Source of the DNA: Lineus longissimus
Lineage: Eukaryota; Nemertea; Pilidiophora; Heteronemertea; Lineidae
Reading direction: 5' to 3'
Length of the DNA: 64,000 nt
NCBI RefSeq assembly: GCF_910592395.1
Contig: NC_088326.1
Location: 7,385,001-7,449,000, forward strand
The translations under genes and the position numbers were made by a program. Of this stretch, positions 23,672 to 34,700 are shown piece after piece (position 1 is the stretch's first letter; each line of letters starts with the position of its first letter). The notes under the pieces are model-generated. The model was not told the origin of the DNA. It saw only the letters and a list, made by a program, of their open reading frames with translations, and ran no database searches.

Positions 23672-23951
23672 TTAAGTATACTGTCCTTCCAGGATATCAC
23701 TGAGCTGCTTTCGGTTGCATCTTGCAAAGGCCCCCATTGGGCAGCTGATCACTCTCAGCAGTAAGTCCATTTTATCAGGATGGCGGATATTCATGGCAGC
23801 ATTGTAGAAAACGGTGTCACGAGTAGAGGGAAATCTAGGAATGACTTTATCATCCTCGAGCAGCATTTGTGGGTCAGCAGTGAAGTTGTCAAGGTTCTCC
23901 AGAAGGGGCTTGATGTACTCATGCAGAGTCAGGTAGGGCACATCCTAGAGA
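23672..23951 (-). CDS. Candidate exon, unknown protein
   Basis: The minus strand has acceptor CTTCTCTAG at about 23951, then an open stretch whose peptide includes LHEYIKPLLENLDNFTADP and ends SDILEGQ. It looks protein-like (amphipathic, balanced composition) but I do not recognise the family. It may be a piece of a transposase related to the hAT remnant about 550 bp away. No methionine or partner exon is assigned. Confidence 0.3.
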
Positions 23952-24479
23952 AGACACAAGTTGCCAATATGGTTCAGTGATCTTGACATACATGATGGCT
24001 TGTGCCTGAACCATAGTGACGACTCGTGAATCCTTTAGATCGAAGAAAATTGATCTCTCTTTCAAGTTGATAGGAGCCTTGAGTCTCTTTTTATCCTTTT
24101 AATCTCCGATAAGAGACCACTCACAGAGCTTTCAATTGCATAGACACCTCTGTACCCTCTAATTTTCTCAGGCTAATTTGGGGACCTTTCATCCGTATTT
24201 TGGTGTAGCATCGTCATTGATTTTGAAATTCTGTGCGGTAGCGATGAACAAAAAAGTGCATAGTCACTCCTCTCCTTAAGTAATCCTTCTCATGTAGCTT
24301 TCATTATAAAGTTAACTGAGTGAACTAGGTAATTAATTTTAATATAGTTTCACTCTTATTCTTTCTAAAACTCGAAGGCTTACAGTAAGTCAATACCAGA
24401 GAGTTATTACACATATACACCTGAGGGCAACACTACAGACAATCATATTAATCATAATTATTTAACTCTGATCAGCTTA

Positions 24480-25095
24480 GAGGAGGATATGCCTCTTCTT
24501 GTTAAATTTTGTATCAAAGATCTCAATGATTGCAACCACTGCCTTTTCATTGAGTGGCAACTGAAACAACCGGACTCTCAGTAGCTTGTCCAAGTTTCTG
24601 ATTTCATGGAACCCAAGTTCTTCTTGCACAGTAATTGTATGTAGCTGAAACCCCGTTCAGATATAGCATTGGATAAGGGAAGAATTGAAGCAAGGGACAT
24701 TAGGTACCACATCTGTGGGTACATCTGCTTCAACTCATCAATTCCAGTCGGGCCAGCACATCTTGGGGCTTCAGTTTTTTCCTTTCTTTCAAATTTTCCA
24801 ATTCTTTCTCAATGATTCTGACGGCATACATTGGCATCCTCGAATTCTGTAAGAGCCAAACCTTTGCCTTCCTCTTGTAGTAGTGCACTGTACTCGCAGA
24901 GGCCTCTTCCAGTTTGCGGAGGAGCTGCCCATCAACAGGTGCACAACCTCCCTGCTGCAGAAAACGGTTAAGCATTTCCAGTTCAGAGTTTCTTAGGGCA
25001 GGAGTGGGGGCCCATGACATATCAACTTCAAGTTCTTCTTGGCTTGATGGGGAATCCCCATTACTTGACTCAGTAACTTGGAGAAATTGACGACC
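24480..25095 (-). pseudogene. hAT transposase C-terminal remnant
   Basis: An exon opens at 25095 after acceptor TTTATTTCAG. The first frame (to 24730) covers a helical segment. After a frame change near 24755 the frame reads ..YPQMWYLMSLASILPLS..SERGFS, the hallmark of the hAT dimerisation domain (LP.S.A..ERGFS). A second frame change then gives ..NLDKLLRVRLFQLPL. hAT transposases are RNase-H-fold DDE enzymes that dimerise through this C-terminal region. The catalytic core is not visible, and two frameshifts make this copy dead. The 165-residue frame reaching 25227 includes intron upstream of 25095. Confidence 0.7.
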
Positions 25096-25227
25096 CTGAA
25101 ATAAAAAAGGTAATCTAAATAAATTGTCACATTGTATAAGCGGGATTTTATTGGGATTAGAAGGTAATGATGCGGCAGGTAAAATAAGCTGAGGTGGGTT
25201 TCTGCCACGAGTAGCCAAAGGAGCCAT

Positions 25228-26930
25228 TTGCTATTTTTTAAATAATTTGGCTACTGGATAAATGAAATGGAATTGAATGGAATTCTCATCTAAAATGGCA
25301 ACATACAAGGAAATACCATCTTCTTGGCAAATTTGGCTAAAAGAAAAAACGACCCAGCAGAACCCCTGACTGGAGGATAATTCATGAGTGGACCAGAATG
25401 ATTTACAAGTAGCTAACCTTGATTATGCTTTCAGCACTTGAAGAATCATCATCTCCTGTCCCTTGGGTATTATTATGTATGTATGTATGTATGTATATAC
25501 CATATATAAATTTAAGCGCCCTTTTCAGATTATTATCCGTTCAAAGGCGCTTTTACAATATTAATAACATTGTCGAAAAAGATGAGTCTTTAGCATCGTC
25601 TGAAATGATGCAAGGCTCCTTGCTCCATTATAGAGTAACGTATCCTGAAGTGAAGGAGACAAGAATGTCAGATGTGGTATTAAAAGAATGGGTGTTTTTA
25701 ATTAAATCTCCGCAGCATAATCTCAACATGCATACAATATTCAAAAATCAATGTATCAGATTACATGAAGTGAAGTAATAAATACATGTACGTCTTAATG
25801 ATGATTACGACTCGATTATCTAAATTGGCTAATTGAAAGTTGAGCAACGTCATGGTCAAGCTGTGTCCGAGCAGGTCGAGTTTGATTACATGGTTGTGAC
25901 AATGAGAGTTGGTTGATTCTTGCCGATGTGGTCCCGTTAGTCAAAACTCACACCAAGGGTCGAAAAGCCTATTTCAGATATTTGTCCAATTCGTGATAAC
26001 AAAGGCTAGAAAGGAAACCTTGTTATCAGACGAGATGTTCACGTTCGGACTCGTTGGCGACTTTTGACCAAACGACTTTTAGCGTAAACATTGTAGTTTG
26101 ATAAATATGATTAATTTATCATGAAATAGTTATCTGAATTTTATGAGAAATCTGGTAGAATTTGTACAAAAATAAGTTGTCAAATGCTCTAAAATACGCT
26201 ACATAATATACCCCTATATTCCTAAGACATTTGCTCCGCAAATGTGGTTTCTAAAATACGCTGCACATTATGGAAATCAAAGAAGCATTCAAAATTCGCA
26301 CTTGCTGTGAGCAGGGCTCAAAGTTAATTTTTGACTCAGTAGCACTGTGCTACTAGCCTCAAAAATTTAGTAGCACAGGTATGTTTTTTAGTGGCGCCAC
26401 AGCTGCATCGTTCCTTTAGCTGATTTGCTTGAAATAGCCAAAGTAACAAAAGATAAGAATAAACCTGTCCTCTGGACACCAGTCCTCGGAGGTAGCTGTG
26501 GCCTGTCCACAACCACTGACTCCTCCAGATACAGAAGGCCACACAATGACGTGTATTATCAAAAATACTATTTTTGGTATTATACATTAATTTGTATAAT
26601 AATACAAACGAATAAATAAACAAAAAAGCATACACCAGGTTATCTTTGATCTTTGTCTTTATTAAGCAAAATAACTTAAGGTAATTACTCAGTACCTTTT
26701 TATGCTACTGTATAGAATATTGGATCACGATGCACACTGACACTGCTAGGTAGGGCATACTTCAACATGAGCAAAGGTTCTGACAAATGGAACAGAGATG
26801 CCATAAAAAAAATCAACACAATGAATTAACACTATATGCCACTCAGTCCATTAACCAACCCAGCTGTAAAATGAACTGACACTTAAGGCGGACACTACGG
26901 CGGCCCGGAGGGGACATCGAGAAAAAAAAA
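25228..26930. other. No recognised gene; small (TATG)n microsatellite
   Basis: A short TATG repeat lies at about 25475-25495. A frame of 119 residues at 25419-25778 runs through that microsatellite, has no recognisable domain, and is not supported as a gene. Confidence 0.4.
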
Positions 26931-27018
26931 TTAAACTCGCAGTGCGACTTTTAAAACACGCACTGAGACTTTTTAAACTCGCACTGCACGTTTCAAAACT
27001 CACACTGCGACTTTTTCT
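26931..27018 (+). repeat. Four short direct repeats, AAACTCGCACTGCGACTTTT
   Basis: Four imperfect copies of about 20-24 bp follow each other about 200 bp upstream of the integrase-domain reading frame. They could be leftover repeat or regulatory sequence. Nothing distinguishes these alternatives. Confidence 0.6.
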
Positions 27019-27226
27019 GATCCAATCACAGCCGTGCTTACAACGATAACCCTGTTGTTGAACTCCAACAAGGCATACTAAACCACTTCCTTCGCCTCGG
27101 CTTTGAAGCTATAGGAAGCTGTGCAGGACCGTGTCCTTGACTGTTTACATAATTTTTTGGTATAAAATTGCACTACACTGCGACGTAGCCTTTTTGCATC
27201 TATAGGGCCTCCTTTTACAATATCCC

Positions 27227-28599
27227 ATGGATGACGTCACACAGTTATATTTCCATCTCAGCTGGAATTATGCTGAAATTCAATGCCTACTTTGGTATCG
27301 ATATAACATCAGGATAAGTCTCCGCCACCTAAAACGGATACTCAAAAAGTTGGACCTTGGCAGGCGGAAAGGGTATTCTGATATATTGGAAGTTGCTGAA
27401 TACGTAGAAGCACAGATCCGGGGCTCTGGTAGACAGCATGGGTACCGATGGATGCATCTGAAGTGCATACAAAACAGACTTCGCACCAATAGAGAAACTG
27501 TTCGGTTGTTATTGCTATTGCTGGACCCTATGGGAGTCGCTTCGAGAAGATGTGGTAAACTCGTTCAAAGAAGTTACTTCAGCAAGGGTCCAAACTATAT
27601 ATGGCATTTAGACTCGTACGATAAACTGAAACCCTACGGGTTCTGTATAAATGGGTGTGTGGATGGTTTTTCCAGAAATATTATGTGATTTAACGTCTAT
27701 CCTACTAACAATGACCCAAGAGTTATCGCTGGATACTTCCTTGAAACTGTTGACAAGGTAGGGGGATGCCCTTGCCGTATTCGTTCAGATCTAGGCACGG
27801 AAAACGGACACGTCGAAGCAATGCAGACATTCCTTCAACCAAACGACAACGAACTTCCCTTTGTGACTGGGACCAGCAAGCTAAACCAGCGGATCGAATC
27901 ATGGTGGGGTGTCCTACGCAAAGAATGTGGTCAATTCTGGATGGACATCTTCCAACAGTTTTCATCTGACGGCTTATACGACAGAGACTTCATTGATAAA
28001 AATATTCTCCAGTTCTGCTTTATGGATGTTATCCAGGTGAGTGCAGCGTTTTTAAGCGACAAGCGTAAAATAGAAACGATCCTATACTGCGGGGACCAAA
28101 GTTATATCAGGGAATGGGTGGTTCTTAACACGATTATCTAATGCTCTTGGAGAAGTCAAGTCATGTTTAGTACTCATCAGCTACCTTAACTGCAAATTTA
28201 GTATAGGCAGTGGTACATTGGCATTGTTGTAATACTTCAATCTGCTTCAATCTTTTCTAGGCGGAGCTTGATGAAGTGGTAGATGTGTGGAACAACCACC
28301 TTATTCGACCAAGTTGGAACGCACACGTGCCGTCGGGACGTCCTCTTGTTATGTACAGTGTCCCAGAGATGTATGACGTGGATGATTACTTGCAGGAAGT
28401 CGGCCAAAATTAGTTAAACGTGTGCATTCCTGATTGCATCTTTAAGGACCACAATGCGCCTTGCGATAGTGACATCTCTGAAATATGTAGCATTTTGATG
28501 GAGGAGAACAACCTTAATATGGACGATACCGACGCATACGAGAGATTGAATCTGTACACATGTTTGCGACGGCTTCTTCGAAATGAATTGCAAATTTAG
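27227..28599 (+). pseudogene. Two-exon integrase-core (rve-type) protein, broken by two stop codons
   Basis: Exon 1 (27227-28035) joins exon 2 (28260-28599) through a GT-AG intron (CCAG-GTGAGT ... TTTCTAG-GCGG), in frame. Residues 1-110 are helical and basic, resembling the helix-turn-helix lead of animal integrase-core proteins. Then comes the RNase-H-like core: WHLDSYDKLKPYGFCI..CVDGFSR with the first acidic residues, IRSDLGTENG with the second, and ..NQRIESWWG..RKE with the final Glu region. A TGA at 27686-27688 interrupts the core where the family usually has Trp (SR.IMW). A TAG at 28411-28413 interrupts the tail, and the frame stays open 61 more codons to 28599. The relationship to the multi-copy integrase-core genes of fish and invertebrates is from memory. 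The start ATG is the first in frame, and upstream exons are possible. Confidence 0.75.
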
Positions 28600-30112
28600 G
28601 GAAGTAGGACCGACACCATTATGTGTTCACAATGCGAACACCATTTTTCCCTTTATTGGACAATGTAATTTGAAAACTGTAACTGCAACTCGAAATCGGC
28701 GGCAATTTTCGTCCCTAGTTCGATGAGGAAATCAGTAATGAATAGGGAAGTTTAATACATGTAATAAGTGTATAGTTACAATGTATACAATACATGTATT
28801 CGAATAAGTTCTGCTTAAATATGTTAGACTAAAGGACTCAACACCAATGTTGACACAATATATATTGTATTAAAGAAATTGAGAATTACTGCAGTAATTA
28901 ATTTACTCTATATTTCCTATATACCATGTATACAGGCGCAGGGAAAATATGGACTGAATCAATCCTGTCCTTGTACATGTTCTATTGGTTTCAATTTTCA
29001 AGAACACAAACACGGCCATATTTGCTGAATTACAGCCACAAACAAATGGTGAATGTTGGCATGGGATAGCCCGTCAGATGTCGCCAGGAGATGACATTGG
29101 CAAATGAAAAGGGCTATATACCCGTTATCCCCTGTTGTTGCCGAGGCGTCCTCTTCTGAGAATACCACAACAGCTACAATAGGAGTACAATGCTTTGAAC
29201 TGTTTTCCCGACAGCCGACGGTTTATCCCGTGCACACAAAATATCATCAACGCTTTATGGCCAACAACTTTTGACCCTGTATACATCTTGGGTACACTCT
29301 AGTAACGTATTCTAAAACAAGATGCACGCTGGGCGTGGCAAATAACCAGGTTTTCGAAAATTATATGTTTGTTTAGTTTGCAATATGGAATAGGAAGGGT
29401 TGGGAGAGTTGAAAAGATGTGCAATATGAAGTAAGAAGTGTTCAGGTTGAAAATGGTTGTGGGAATGATTTTTATGCAGTCAAGAAGAAGAAGTTAATTT
29501 CAAAGTTGTATATGAGAAGTTTTTATTAAGAAATTACAGTACCTTCATGGAGTTAGCATAACTGAAGTTATACAGGCATAGATATGTGATGAAGACTACA
29601 AGCATCTGTATTTAATCATTGATGTATTTTGTGTACTAGTATATTAGAATGTGTGTCATTTCTCAATTATTCATCGAGTCTGAAAACATTGAGAATGAAC
29701 TGAACTGAAGTGTAACAGCAAGTACCTTACTGTAAGTAAATGGTGCATGATGAAGATGGCTGTAGTCTTCATTGCATATGTATGGCTGTATAAGTAGCAA
29801 GACTCTCTTGAGAGTACTAGTATATACCTGAACTAACTAGTGATGAATTGTTGTACCGTGATGCTGATTTCAGCCAGTGAAGATTTCAGTATAAATCCGA
29901 GGGGGTGGACATCTTCATGTTTATGGAAACAGTGGTGATTAGTGCTTGGAGGTGGCATCCCGTGAATGAACGACTGTTACTCCTTGTATTAGTCAGTTTG
30001 TTATTTGCCCGATGAGTAATAATCTGGTCACTGCATGGACATGAGGAATAAACATTTGCTATTCTAAGTCAAGTATGTAGTGTACATGTACGTGGTTGGC
30101 ATTAGTAACAGT
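28600..30112. other. No recognised gene; should include the Helentron 3' end
   Basis: There is no supportable coding sequence. The Helentron on the minus strand must end somewhere in or just left of this stretch. I could not pin the terminus, which is expected to lack a target duplication. Confidence 0.35.
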
Positions 30113-31714
30113 TTAGATTTGTAGCCATACCATTTTGTGGTCACTCCAATATGTTTCCAGGACTCCTGACTGAAATTCTTTTATTGAAGTATAAATATGA
30201 TCTAGTCCAGAGTGGTGATCAGTTGTTTCTTGCAAGCCTGTGGATTTTGCATTGAAGTTTGTATGTAGGTACTGTTGAAGAGGCTTTATATTAGTATTTT
30301 TTAAGTGGTCTATGTTGAAGTCTCCTAATAGTGTCATATTGGGTGTTGAGTGTGGAAGGTTTGCCATTGTTTCCTTGACTTTGGTAAGACTGCCAGGAGG
30401 GTGGCAATAAATTGTTCGAAGTTCCAAGTCCTGTTGTGGATGAGTGACTGTCAGACTGATGGCTTCAACACCTGTTGAAGTATATTGGTGAGATGAGGCG
30501 ACTGACACATGTGGCTTGAGGTAGATGAAGATTCCGCAGTGTGGCCGATGATCCACTTGGGTTGAGTGGTAAAGTGTGAGAGGGGGCAAGAATGATGGAA
30601 TGGTGTAATCGTGCAGTGAATCAGTGTGAAGTGCCCACGTTTCCTGAATGATGAGGACATCTGTAGTGTGGATTCTGTGATCAGAGTTTAAGTCTCCAAT
30701 ATGTTTATGCAGTGATCGTGCATTATGACACACGATAAGCATTGTGTCATCTGTTCTTGGAGGAAAGTGGGCAATTGGGAGTTGTTTGTCTGTTCGAAGG
30801 CGCTTCATTTCCTTTTGTACTCTTTCATCAACTTGAATTTTCGATGGGGGAAAATCAAGAAGATGCAGGCCTTGGAGTGAGGTGAGTCTACTGAGAGCAA
30901 CATATATCATCTGTCTCTGTATTCTACCTTGAAATGAGATGGCAGCTTCTGCTAGAGACATACCTTGGGATTTGTGAATGGTAATTGCTGCGGCTGGTTT
31001 GATTGGAAATTGTCTGCGCATTACTCTTACATTTTTGTACTTTCCAACTTGAAACTGTCGAGTGACTTGAAATATTGGAGTCCAGCTTCGATTGATGTTA
31101 GTATCTGAAGCATACAAATGTTGATTTTCTTGCCTGGCAGCTTTACCCATGTTTGGGTCAGGGAAAGTGAGCCACACAATTTGAGGTTTATCCTGATTTG
31201 TGGTTATGTACTCAAGTGTACATGTGGCACCGTTGGTCAAACCGTCTTCAGTATCAACATTCTGTATGATCATGTACTTTGCTGAAACTTTGAGAGGTAG
31301 ATTTGTCTGGAGATTCTGAGTTTTTTGTGGTGGATAATCCTTGGCAATATCAATGATTTTCTCATTGACCTTTTGTGACACATCACCGATTGTGTAGTCC
31401 ACAGCTTGAGATTCTCTTGAAAATGTTTCAGTGATACGAGAAAGAGCCAAGTTGTTGTGTTGATCGACAAGGGCATTAGAACTGTAAAGGTGAATAACCT
31501 CATGGATGTCTTTTTGTTCTGAGGTGACTATTCTTTTTGAGATAAGTGACAAATCACTCTTTGTATGGAGATTTTCTCGAAGACGATTTAAAGTTTGTGC
31601 ATAGTCAGCATCTTCTTTTTGTCGCATGATTGTTTTAAGTTCGTAGAGCTGGATGAGGTTTTGCCAGTGATTTGTTTGCAGCTGCCCATAAGGTTTGTTG
31701 GTTTGTAGAAATAT
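30113..31714 (-). CDS. Helentron helicase C-terminal half plus endonuclease domain
   Basis: This stretch is in frame with the preceding Rep-helicase frame across the TGA at 31717-31715. The first methionine after it is at 31627. It supplies the late PIF1 helicase motifs: ITIHKSQGMSL around residue 217 and YVALSRLTSLQGLHL around residue 250, counting from that methionine. From about residue 294 to the end at 504 is an endonuclease/exonuclease/phosphatase fold: VCHNARSL, IIQETW, LLGDFNID, LDHIYTS and a final SDHKMVWL. This nuclease is thought to assist transposition in Helentrons. The endonuclease motifs look intact and the stop comes directly after the SDH motif, as in complete domains. Confidence 0.85.
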   Translation of the reverse strand: MFLQTNKPYGQLQTNHWQNLIQLYELKTIMRQKEDADYAQTLNRLRENLHTKSDLSLISKRIVTSEQKDIHEVIHLYSSNALVDQHNNLALSRITETFSRESQAVDYTIGDVSQKVNEKIIDIAKDYPPQKTQNLQTNLPLKVSAKYMIIQNVDTEDGLTNGATCTLEYITTNQDKPQIVWLTFPDPNMGKAARQENQHLYASDTNINRSWTPIFQVTRQFQVGKYKNVRVMRRQFPIKPAAAITIHKSQGMSLAEAAISFQGRIQRQMIYVALSRLTSLQGLHLLDFPPSKIQVDERVQKEMKRLRTDKQLPIAHFPPRTDDTMLIVCHNARSLHKHIGDLNSDHRIHTTDVLIIQETWALHTDSLHDYTIPSFLPPLTLYHSTQVDHRPHCGIFIYLKPHVSVASSHQYTSTGVEAISLTVTHPQQDLELRTIYCHPPGSLTKVKETMANLPHSTPNMTLLGDFNIDHLKNTNIKPLQQYLHTNFNAKSTGLQETTDHHSGLDHIYTSIKEFQSGVLETYWSDHKMVWLQI

Positions 31715-34700
31715 TCACTGATCTAGGACGGGCTGTAGTTGATACAGATCACCAACTAACAGAAGGCTTATTCCTGCAAATGGTTGTTGACTTCCAAAGA
31801 TTTGACGTAGGCGGCAGTCGATCAGATTGAACATCATTCTTCCGACCATCGAAATTTCGTCAATCATTAGTACCTGAAGTTTAGTGAATAAGCACCGTAG
31901 ACTGTTGAGAGTACTCTGATCTAAGGTGTTGCATGACTCAAGTCCATGGTTTGCAGGGATATGTAGTAGAGAATGAAGTGTTGAGCCATTAACTTGGAAA
32001 GCTGCTTTCCCAGTTGGTGCTGCAATGAAAACTTTCTTTTCATCAGGGTTTTCACCAGGAAGAGTGTCAAAGTAGCGACTGAGTGCTTGGTAGGTTGCCT
32101 TCAACAGGTGGCTTTTACCAACTCCAGCTCCACCTGACAAGAAGATGTAAAAAGGTTGTGGAGAAACCTTTGTACAGTTAAGTATGTGGTGCAGGAAATC
32201 CTTTTGTTCTGGATTTAGTGCTCTTAGTAAGTTCAGGTACTCTACATCTGAGAGGCGATTTTGAATCACAATGTTAGAACTCAGTTGAGATCCATCTGAC
32301 CATTCACTGAAGGTGGACAAGTTTTCATTTGGTGGATGAAGCACTGTTGGGAGAGTCTGTTGATCATCTGGCTCTTCTTCATCATGTCGTGTACTAGGTG
32401 CTATTTCATTGAGGCTTTCCATCACCAATTCTTCATTCACTTGTAGCATGGCTTCTTCATATAAATGTTCTGCATTGATCTCATACTGCTTCCTGATTTT
32501 CATAATGGAATGAATGTTTTCTTTCACTCTGGCTTCATAGGAAGTGAAGTCTCCCATAAGTGAGGCCTCATTCCTCCATGGCAGAAAGAGCATGAGAAGT
32601 TCCCTGCAGTGTAACTCAGTGTCGGTGTTGACATTATAGCGAACATATCGTAGGACTTTGGGGAAGGTTCTTTTAACAAGGGTGTCTCCATTTGAGAGAG
32701 GGATCTTTGTTCCTGCTGAAATGGTTTCAATGTTATTATCAGTGACATCAATGGATTCTTCGATTTCCTTTGTTGTACGAGTTGTTTTTCGTTGCTTATC
32801 AAAGTAGGCAGTGAAGTCGGCAAGGGTGAGGTCTTCCAAACTTGGTGGACGGTCACTATATCTCTCGAGGAGCCCAGCATAAGTGATGTCAGTGGAACTG
32901 TCTGGTAGATTTTGAATCTGACTCATGGGTTTCAAGATTCGAGTTCTTCTATCAGGAGGTGACGTGTTGATAAAAATGACATCTCTTGAACTCTGCGTCA
33001 GTGGGAGTTGAAGAAGGAGGTAGATTGCTTCTTGTGCAGAGACTTCACAGTGATTCAGGAACTTGTTTGATATGTTCCTGAGTTTGTCACGGATGGACAG
33101 ATTCCCATGTTTTGCCTCTTTGGCAGCTTGTTGGAGTAGTTGACTCATGCCTCTTTGAGATTTCATTATGTAACTAGCAATGTAGATGCAGACAGCATAT
33201 GGATCCAACACAAACTGTAGATCAGTGTTTGCTAGCCATATTGTCAACAGACCTATGTTGTAGGCATTGACTCGCCTGTCTTTTACACAACGTTTCAGGA
33301 AGACTTGTTTCCTTTTGAGAGATGAGCGAATGGCGATTATGTATTGTTCATAATCAAGATTGCACTTAGAGAGAAATTCTTCAAATGTACAGTCCTCATC
33401 ATCTGGTAGTGAGTTGAGTATGGTTTTGATGCGGTGATAATTCTGCTTGGCCTGTTTGAGGTCTTTTTTTGGCATGTCTGAATCCAGAGGATCAAGGATG
33501 ACAGTTTTTGGCATGGGGGGGATGGGAAATCCAAAGCGACAAAGCCGTTTTCCTTTTCGTTTGCATGTTGGGGTGTGCCTGTGCATCTGGAGTTTTATAA
33601 ACTGTATGAACTCTTCAGCAACATCAGATGAGCAGGAAATGTAGGAATCTATGAATTTGATGATATCTTCTTCAGAGGCACAGTTGAAAACTGGTGCTCC
33701 TCGGATCCAAAATAGGCAATGCAAGTGGGGTGACCCACGCTGCTGATACTCCACTCGAATGTAGTAATCTTCAACATGGCCAATGGGTGAAACAGGAGTC
33801 TTCAGTATGTTGTTGAGAAACAGCTGTGTCCTGTAGTGGAAATGCCTGGCACAGGTTGTTGGATCTTTCTGTATTAGGTGAAAGCGTTGCATCCAATTCA
33901 TATCGTTTATATTTTGAAGTGAGACTTCTTGGTTGTTGGTTTTACGAGCCAGTAACTGAAGTAGATCAGTCCATTTGGTTTCAGCTGCTGAGAATGTTGC
34001 AAAGAAGGTTGGGAGACCTAGCTGGCGTAACATTGCAAAGAGTTCTTTCTGCTTGGCTTGATAGTATGGAGGTGAAGAGCGTACTGTTTTTAAGAGAGTG
34101 TAACCTTCATCATGATCTAAAATGCTCTGAATGTCATTTGCAGTCTTTATCTGGCCAGCTGTGAGTGTGTTTCGGTTTGTTTTTCTGAGGACAGTTGATG
34201 CTGCATCTCGAACTTGGAGAGTTTGTAGTTTTTTTAGCTTGAAAAAGATGTTCGGTACAGACTGGGCAAATCTACTATCCACATTTCTCAGTTCAACTTT
34301 GCAGATGGTACTGTATTTTACGGGTACATGTCTTTCTTTATCATCTGAACGTTTAATTCCAGCAAATAAAATTGGAAATGATTTTTCTTCTGCGTATGAA
34401 TCAAGGTAAAGGCTCACTGGGTGATTTTTTTCTCCAGGAGCAATTTGTAATGCATGGCATCCGTCATCCAAAAAATCAATATTCTGAAGTGGAGTGTCCT
34501 TATTTCCACTGGAAAATCCTTCTTCGTCTGTTTGTTCGGACCATGGTTTATTATTGTTGTCATCAGTGTCACTATCGCTGTCGGATGTATCATTATCTGT
34601 GGTTGATTGTTGAGAATCAATAGATTCAGTATGACCAAGTTGTGATTGTTCAGAGTGTTGGAGAGTTTTGTCTGATTCAATGGATGGCGAGTTGTCATTT

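Noticed and set aside
25419-25778. 119-residue plus-strand frame
   Set aside because: It begins near a TATG microsatellite and shows no domain or splice support.
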